From positions 62,001-126,000 of the forward strand of contig QVRM01002215.1 of the NCBI GenBank assembly GCA_003439945.1: a stretch of 64,000 bases of DNA, in the 5' to 3' direction. A model generated the notes under the pieces. The model was not told where the DNA came from. It searched no databases and saw only the letters and a program-made list of their open reading frames with translations. Position 1 is the stretch's first letter, and every line of letters starts with the position of its first letter. Both the position numbers and the translations under genes were made by a program. The stretch is from Dermanyssus gallinae. Lineage: Eukaryota; Arthropoda; Arachnida; Mesostigmata; Dermanyssidae. Shown in pieces: positions 57,303 to 64,000 of the stretch.

Positions 57303-58774
57303 TTACCACAGAAGTATGGTAAGAGTGACAAGGTACGCCAGCACAGCAGCTACTGTTAGGCCGTCAAGTGTAAAAAAGCAAATACTTAGCTCCGAAGGTT
57401 CTAACCGAAAATCCATAATAGTATCAAGTTGCCCCATCTCCGTTTCATTAAGCCCATAGCTGAACAAAATGGCTTTGCTGAGAAATAGAGGCGAAGAAAA
57501 GCGCCAGTAAGGGGATGCGCCATCGAGTCTTTCGTAGATCGGTGTCAAACCGAGCGCGATCGACCAAACGAATAGTAGCAGTAACGCAGACACAATTAGA
57601 CCTGTATACTTTTTAAACAAGCCACACAATGCCCCAATAAAGCTGTAGAGGAGCGAACAAGTTAGCAGCACAAGGACGCATACATTTACTGAGGTTATCG
57701 AATACATGCAGCAAGCCAAAATGTGTATCAGACGGACCAAAACGCTTGCACAAAGCTCCATGAGCAGTCTTGTTATGATGCGCGTACACAACAGTACTGT
57801 CACAGGGGTCTGCTGTCCGACACCCTGTTTCTCCTGTATAAGCAACAGGTCCACGGAGCGAGCCTCTAGAAAGCCGAATACAAGACCATCGGCCACTGTC
57901 AACATTAGAACGATATCGATAATCGTAAGCGCGTATACACCGTTTAAGGAAGCGTCATGTTTGCCAATATTGAGCGCACAAACACTGTAGAATATAAAAG
58001 CGAATCCGACAATTAATCGAGCAAGACCTAAGTGTGCGCTTCGCTTTAGAATCTTCAACGTCCGTACAAGTTGAGGCAGACAAGGTGACGGCGCACTCTC
58101 AAAAGACAACTCGCGATTTGTCGGTAGTTGTTTTACGAGTAATGTGTTAACGGAGAACTTGATCTCACTCAGCTGCTTCTGATTGCAACAGGTTACCTTG
58201 AATAGCTTTCTCAAGACGTTATGTTCGGCAATTGTTGGAATTCCCTGCTCGTTGAGAAATCTTGCCAAGCTTTTCGGAGGACCGGCGTATATAAGGACGC
58301 CTGACTGATGAAACACGTGGACAAAGTCACAAACGTCAAGAAAAACACGGGGCAGATTTGTGCTGCATATCAATACGGAGTGTCCTCCACGTGCGAGAGC
58401 GGAGATCCGTTTTGATAACACTGCACAATGATCGTCTTCGAGATAGCGTTCGGCGTTGTGAACGACTACAATCGGCAGCGGGTTCAACAGCATCGAAAGT
58501 AGGTACAAAAGTTTGCGATGAGTAGTATCTAATTGAGAGCACCAGTGATTTTGTACATCCTGTAAACCGAATTCCTTGAGACACTCTTCAAGGGTCACTT
58601 TAAAATGATCTCTGTCGCCGGCATCCGGAGGTATTGAGATAGCCATATAAAACTCTACAGCTTCAGCGACAGTGAGCACATCTGGTAACTGATACGTGAA
58701 GTCCGTTATGTCCTCAATAGCAGTGACGCAGTGTCTATTGCACTCTAATGTGCCGATAAAGCCAGTTTCCTTGC
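57303..58774 (-). CDS. ABCG-type half-transporter, last exon, with degenerate ATPase domain
   Basis: The frame enters from a splice acceptor (TTACATTTCAG, AG at 58775-58776) with two bases of a split codon. It reads KETGFIGTL...PDVLTVAEAVEFYMAI and ends in TILLW and a stop at 57303. Residues below count from 58679. The layout is ABCG: the rest of a nucleotide-binding domain (to about 145; LTVAEAVEF is the usual LTV-E-L-F block), a linker, then six hydrophobic helices (about 218-238, 248-272, 294-325, 332-356, 360-380, 436-457). There is a polar loop with NETE before the last helix. The ABC signature is replaced by QLDTTHRKL (49-57), Walker B reads PIVVVHNAERYL (69-80) without the catalytic Glu, and the H-loop His is gone (LICSTNLP). 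Walker A would lie in an upstream exon not found here. It is probably a non-hydrolysing ABCG subunit or a diverging paralogue. Substrate unknown. Confidence 0.8.
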
Positions 58775-58776
58775 CT

Positions 58777-61439
58777 GAAATGTAAAAAAGTATGTATATA
58801 TATAATTACTATTATTTCGCCGGCGGTCTGGGGCAAGGGCAGACCCCTTCACCAACTTACTCTTTTGATGTCACAACTTTATACTGCTTTAGTGATTCAA
58901 GTGTTTTCTGAACATTCAAGCCAGTAACGGTATATATACATTTAAAAAAAGAAAGTGCCTGCTAGGTGCTACACGGAATCTCGGCCACGCGAAGCTTGAA
59001 TATGATTGGATATCTTAGCGCAATGACTTGCCTATGGTTTACAAGATCTCATTTCTAGCAATATTTTTTATTTAAAACATAGCAAGAAACAAGGTCTTTT
59101 GAGAAATCGTTACACTCAAAGCTACTGCGAGCATCGTACCACTAGTTTAGTTGTTTTAGTTTTGGTTTATAGTTATAATTTGTGACAAGCAAGTCTCGAA
59201 GTAGCACCGTCGATGTCGAAATGGGGATACCTTTCTCGTGATAAATTGAATGGGTAATAAAATACTTATTTGTTTTATCGACCGAAAACTTTATCGTTAT
59301 CAAACTTGCAATTAATTAAAACTTAGACTGAGTTCTAAATGAAACAAATACGGAACACAGGAATGTTTAGCTGCAAATGTAGTTATTGATTGATTGATTG
59401 ATTAATTGTTCGCTTGGCATGTACATATACCTAAATACACATGTCACCCTTTTATATCAGGGGCGCTTAGAGCGGCAGCATAATTTCTAGTTGTCGTTGC
59501 TTGTTTCGTTCTCGTAATTTCTTTTTTTATTGCTTCACTTATTCTTATCAGTGAAATCATTAGTTGTTGAATCTCGAGTTAATCTAATTTAACAAGTGGC
59601 CCCTACAAAATGACCCGCGTGGGCGCAGCCGCACCGACAATCGACAATTTGATAACAGTTAACTATATTACACAAGCATAGAACGTCGCACTAAGGGACA
59701 CAAAGGGTGAGCCCATCCGGTCTTCTCCTGTGTCTCTAGAGAGATCTGGTTTCATTAGAAAGAATTGTTTTTAATTATTTATACTCACTTTGTTCTTACT
59801 AGCACTACGCCTCTCGACGGGATGCACCAGCGCTTGCAAGTTAGCATTAAGTTGTGCTATTTTCTGTTCTATATATTTATGGCTATAGATGTATTGACAT
59901 CAAATGAAAGACATGTATTACGCCGATAAAAATGATCTACTTAGCTTATAGCGCAGTTCGTCAAAACTCTATACGTCAACTGACCCTAACCTAACTACGC
60001 TAAAAGGCTGCACCGTAAGCAACAAATTTCATCAACACAAATTAGATCAGCTACGCCATGACGAATATCTGCATACCATTCAACCATCTAGTGCATATCA
60101 ACAAAGGCGACTTTGACGCGTCGAGAGCTCCACGAAAATGTGACCTTTTATAGACAACATGCTTTCCTGTGAACTCCATACCACTTGCATGTCAGGATCA
60201 CGGTGCCTCAATCACATTAGAGAGCCCGATTTGTCATAGTACTTGGTTTGCCTTTTAACTGCTCTCATACGCCACCCTGCAAAGCAAACACGCCGCTGCT
60301 CTTCCGATAGTAACGAAGATACCATTAAGATTTTACTTCCTTGTGTCGCGTAGTTTCGCAGATTTAACCAACCTACTACTCCAATAAGGTGAGATACTCC
60401 GTTTAGTATGCTCCAAACATAAGGAGTCTCACATAACCGCACGCAGCAATGAAGGATACCGCCGCAATTAAACCCATTGGTGCTCTTGCAGTGCGTTCTA
60501 CGTCGTCATAAAGCACACAGCGGACAACCTGGTTTAATATTTCTTGTACTCACAGCTGCATCTGCATGTTAGTAGTCACGGCCCTTGACCGCGGGCATTA
60601 ATCGCACCAAACTTCCAGTCCGCGATCTTCATAGCGTTATAAGACGTTACCGTATGTGGGCGTTGTTTATTTCTGCAGCGAAGATGAGAATATCATCCTG
60701 GACCTTGAAGCACTGAGATCAAGCGTTACTATGGAAGGCCACCTGACAAAAAAGTACACACGAAACACGACGGTCACTCCAAGGATGTACCGCGCAAAGC
60801 CTCAACTTTTACGACCGTCTCGGCCTCAAACTTAGATCGCGTAATTTCAGTTTTTTTTATTATTTGAAACGGATCCATTTGTAGTGCGAAACACTTAATC
60901 CGAACCGGATGGAATGAACCATTCGCAATGACGAATTTTTAATGTAGTCCATTCTCAATGCGGAGCATTTACTGAAACGCATATCCTTTTCCGTTTTTCT
61001 CTATGCAAGTGCGACCTGACACATTGTGTGGGGTCTGTGTGCTGGTTTGACAAATGACAGTTGTTAAATTTGGTTAGACTATTCTGACAAATTAATCACT
61101 GTCGATGCTAGGTCGCATTAGAATACGCTTTATCCTGTTGTTATGCCACTCAGGGAACAACCTGTTACGTACAGTCAACATTAGTTCCGGTTTCGAAATC
61201 GAATAATGCGGACGTGTTTTCTGGAGGTCTGTGGAAAAATCTTAGGATCTTAGACTAGTCTGAATTAGTGAACTTTGTGTTAGCAGGTAGGTGTCCTGAC
61301 ATGCGATGAATCGTTGAACTTCGAAATTGTAAATATCAGCGGAAACTAAGGTTAAATCGTGTTGTGAAGTCAACGCTACTGGCGCCATGAGTGGGAACGT
61401 AGAGCAGCAAAGTTTCTAGTGTAACCTAGAAATATGTAG
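58777..61439. other. Putative intron and unassigned DNA upstream of the ABCG exon
   Basis: The minus-strand acceptor at 58775 implies that at least one earlier exon lies to the right. I searched by eye for a Walker A (GPSGAGK-type) frame on the minus strand and found none. A (GATT)n run is at about 59386-59405. A 76-codon minus-strand frame at 60212-60442 has no family signature. Confidence 0.45.
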
Positions 61440-63432
61440 AGTAAAAAAAGCAGATTTCCAACTAGCCAAGTACAAGACCGACCGAACGATACTGCAAGGA
61501 CTCATCGATAAAAGCAAGGCGCGAGCGTAGAGAGAGAGTTGATAGATGCGGTGGACAGCGAAATATGAGGGATGTTGTACCATGAAGCTTCCGCTAGACG
61601 TGTTGCTGGAGACGATCTCTGCTCTCTTTCCAGCACAGCTCTGGAATAGCAATGAGGAGTTCCCGGTAGCCCTGGAGGATATTCCGGAGGCATTAAATAA
61701 GATCAGACGGGCTGGAGAACGACTGGCGTCTGAAAACCGTTGGAGGCGTTTCCAGGCGCTCCTGGCTCACCCCTTGGGGTGGCAAAGCTATTTGTTAAGC
61801 GGTGGCCGAAGGTAATCCAGACTTCGGCCAATGGACTCCTAGAAAAAGGGAGGTTTCCCAATCTATGGAAGAAGGCAACCTACTAAATCCTAAACCTAGA
61901 GACAAGACGGGCCTTTTAGGTCCATCTGCCTCCGCAACATATTAAGGATGATCCTAGAAATCGTTTTGGCCAATAGGTTAAACGAGGAAAGTGAAACCAG
62001 AGAAGCCTTATCAAATGCGCAGTATGATTTCGGAAAGAAAAATCTGCTATTGGAGCTTCTGGTATGGTCCTGGAACGAGTACTCCGTAAGACCGCAAACA
62101 CACCAAAACGAGGGAATTTGTGCTTCTAATCATCTTGCATGTCAAAATTCATTGAAAAATGCCTACAACACGATAAACCAGAAAGCAGTGGTACACGCGC
62201 TGCAGAGAAAGACATAACCTACGTACATCTGTCGAATACTTGGATGAACAAAGTCTAGTTGCAGAGGAGTAAGAATATAGAGGTACTGCCGAAGTTCCAC
62301 AGGGTTCGATTCTGGGACAAGTCCTTTAGGACTTGGCCTACGACGGGGTGCTGGACATCAACAACTACCTAGGAGGAGCCGAGCAAAAGACTTGGCCCTG
62401 ATAGTCACGGCGAAGACCGAAGCGGCTTTACAGAAGACAGCTAACGAAGCTTTATCGATGGCGACAGAATTGATGGACCGCAATCATCTGACGCTTGCAC
62501 CGCATAAGACCGAGGCGCTGTATCTGACTGGCCGGAAGAAGAAGGGATTACGCCTTATAATGGCGGACCGCCTAATAGAAACTGGGAAAGGGGCAAAGTA
62601 CCTTAGGGTGACTCTCGACACAGAGTAAACTGGGGTCACACATCTAAAATAAGTCGCGGCAAAAGCCCAGCGGGCCGCTTTTAAACTGGCACGGAATATT
62701 CCAAGGATTGGAGGTGTATCAGGAGGAAATTGACAGGTACTAGCTTCGGCGCCCGTTTAAGTGGACATGGCACTACGGGCAGGGAAAAATAGGTCGGCCC
62801 AACGGACACTAGCAATAAGGGTTTGCTGCGCGTTCCAGACGGTCTCGACCGGAGCTTTCCTGGTTTGGCTAAGCTGGTGCTATGAGACTTACTGGCGGGA
62901 AAAACAAGCAGGGTATGTCTAGAGGAAGATCTGAACCTTGTCAGAATGGGTGCAGGTTAGACCCGGGGCGACCAGGGGGAGCTGGACCAAAAGTTTTATA
63001 TCAGACCTTAAGGCTTAGTATGACTATTGGCACGGGAAGTGAACCTACTATACAGCTCAGGTTCTGACCGGTCACGGTCAGTTCGAAAGCTACATGAGTA
63101 AGGTAAGGAAGGCCATCAGTAACACCTGTGTGCAATGCGAGTCTAGGGAGGCGGACGGCGTGAAACACACTGTTCTACACTGCGAATCTCTTTGGGAAGC
63201 AAGGTGCACGGGCTCTACGGACGTCAAGGGCCGCCCCATAAAGGAGGTGGTTAGCTATATGATGACTTCGACGGAAGCGTGAAACAAGGCGACGGACCTG
63301 CTCGACGCAGCGCTAGGCGGGAGAGGTTCTCGCGGCAACCTCAGGAGAGTGGTCGAGGCGAGAAGCCGAGGGAGGTGGGAGGAGAAATGCAGCCACGCCC
63401 TCAAGCTCTTAACAAATCCCTTCAGGACGGTG
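61440..63432 (+). pseudogene. Decayed R1-like non-LTR retrotransposon (linker to C-terminus)
   Basis: Blocks in order, in shifting frames, are: LAKYKTDRTILQGLI (about 61460) in the linker; LPLDVLLETISALFP (about 61585) in the pre-RT region; a FRSICLRNILRMILEIVLANRL run (61915-61980) for the first RT motifs; NAQYDFGKKNLLLELL (about 62018); SLKNAYNTINQKAVVHAL (about 62150), where the first catalytic residue is lost (N for D); and LTLAPHKTEALYLTGRKKK (about 62488) followed by AKYLRVTLDTE (thumb). CVQCESREADGVKHTVLHC (about 63130) is the R1-type C-terminal zinc-binding motif. The YADD box itself is not recognisable. The 3' end is abutted by a mariner element at 63433. It is dead. Confidence 0.75.
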
Positions 63433-64000
63433 TACGAGGTGTGTTCAAAAAGTATCGCGACTTTTGTGTTTTTTCAAAAATTATTCATTTATTCATGAAT
63501 ATCTATTTTGTCCCCTTCAAAGTAATCCCCATGAGATATTATACACTTGTGCCAACGGTTTTTCCAATCTTCGAAGCACTTCAAAAAACCTTTTTTTTTA
63601 AATCTTGTTCAGCTCCTCCTTCGATGCCGTCTTTATCTCGTCAAGCGTAGCGTAACGTCGTCCTTTCATGGGCCTCTTCAGTTTAGGGAACAAGAAAAAG
63701 TCACAGGGGGCCAGATCTGGGGAATACGGTGGCTGCGGCATCATTAGTGTGTTGTTTTTGGCCAAAAACTCGCGCACAAGCAACGATGTGTGAGCAGGGG
63801 CGTTATCGTGGTGCAAAAGCCAATTTTTGTTCTTCCACAAATCCGGGCGTTTCTGGCGGATTGCTTCGCGCAAATTGCGCATAACTTGCAGGTAATATTC
63901 CTTATTGATCGTTCTAACCTGTGGCAAGAACTCATGATGCACCACGCCCCTGCAATCGAAGAAAACTGTCAGCAAAACTTTCACATTCGACCGAACTTGG
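63433..64000 (-). mobile_element. mariner DNA transposon, 3' part, runs off the window
   Basis: The element end lies at 63435 (CGAGGTGTGTTCAAAAAGTA, a mariner-type terminal repeat), preceded by TA at 63433-63434, the usual mariner target dinucleotide. The transposase is read on the minus strand from the window edge. The other terminal repeat lies beyond 64000. It sits directly after the C-terminal part of the decayed R1-like element and probably inserted into its 3' region. Confidence 0.85.
63495..63999 (-). pseudogene. mariner transposase, C-terminal part with frameshift
   Basis: The frame shows FFDCRGVVHHEFLP, then LLHHDNAPAHTS (second catalytic Asp), then YSPDLAPCDFFLFPKLK (third catalytic Asp), in the D-x34-D layout of mariner. 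It ends early at 63598 (ELNKI, stop). In the next frame the expected mariner end continues (KCFEDWKNRWHKCIISHGDY, then DKIDIHE and a stop near 63495). One frameshift around the A/T run at 63593-63605 is therefore the only lesion visible in this part. The N-terminal DNA-binding half and first catalytic Asp lie outside the window or at its very edge. It is younger than the two other mariner relics. Confidence 0.85.

Noticed and set aside
60212..60442. 76-codon minus-strand frame as a missing upstream exon of the ABCG gene
   Set aside because: It lacks Walker A or any ABCG N-terminal motif, and the flanking splice sites are unconvincing.

Overview
This is a stretch of animal nuclear DNA. It is AT-rich, full of (TA)n microsatellites, and almost all recognisable coding sequence is transposable-element sequence in different states of decay. 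The mixture (RLE-type and APE-type non-LTR retrotransposons with R1-like and CR1-like relatives, mariner DNA transposons, tRNA-derived SINE-like pieces, foldback elements) and one intron-bearing ABCG-type transporter gene point to an arthropod. An arachnid (mite or tick) is plausible, but that is inference. No bacterial-style operon, CRISPR array or rRNA gene was seen.

Layout. 0-16.7 kb: mostly unassigned DNA with a decayed R1-like reverse transcriptase (3.7-5.6 kb), two decayed mariner transposases (8.2-8.7 kb minus, 13.8-14.3 kb plus), a tRNA-derived SINE-like piece (11.6 kb) and a weak candidate signal-peptide exon (1.5 kb). 16.8-21.1 kb: two 3' fragments of an RLE (restriction-like endonuclease) retrotransposon. 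22.6-28.05 kb: further retrotransposon relics. 28.05-29.87 kb: two adjacent foldback elements sharing sequence. 32.8-34.15 kb: a decayed R2-type reverse transcriptase on the minus strand, head-to-head with the longest copy of the RLE element at 34.2-37.6 kb. That copy is followed by three almost identical, identically 5'-truncated copies in direct tandem, each ending in an (AT)n tract, to 43.17 kb.

43.2-47.4 kb is unassigned, apart from a GC-rich trinucleotide-repeat island and a cluster of strong hairpins. 47.4-50.0 kb holds a small transposase-like DNA-binding relic and a CR1-like retrotransposon with a heptanucleotide tail. 51.8-55.5 kb is the best-preserved element: an APE-type retrotransposon with a zinc-knuckle ORF1 and a ~950-residue ORF2 in the same frame, separated by one UGA, embedded in (TA)n. 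57.2-58.8 kb carries the only convincing host gene, the last exon of an ABCG half-transporter whose ATPase motifs are heavily degenerate. 61.4-64.0 kb has another decayed R1-like element abutted by a mariner that runs off the window.

The points most worth a second look are the tandem RLE array with a shared catalytic-site Asp-to-Ala change in the nuclease, the in-frame UGA between ORF1 and ORF2 of the 52-55 kb element, the pseudo-ATPase ABCG gene and the nested foldback pair.
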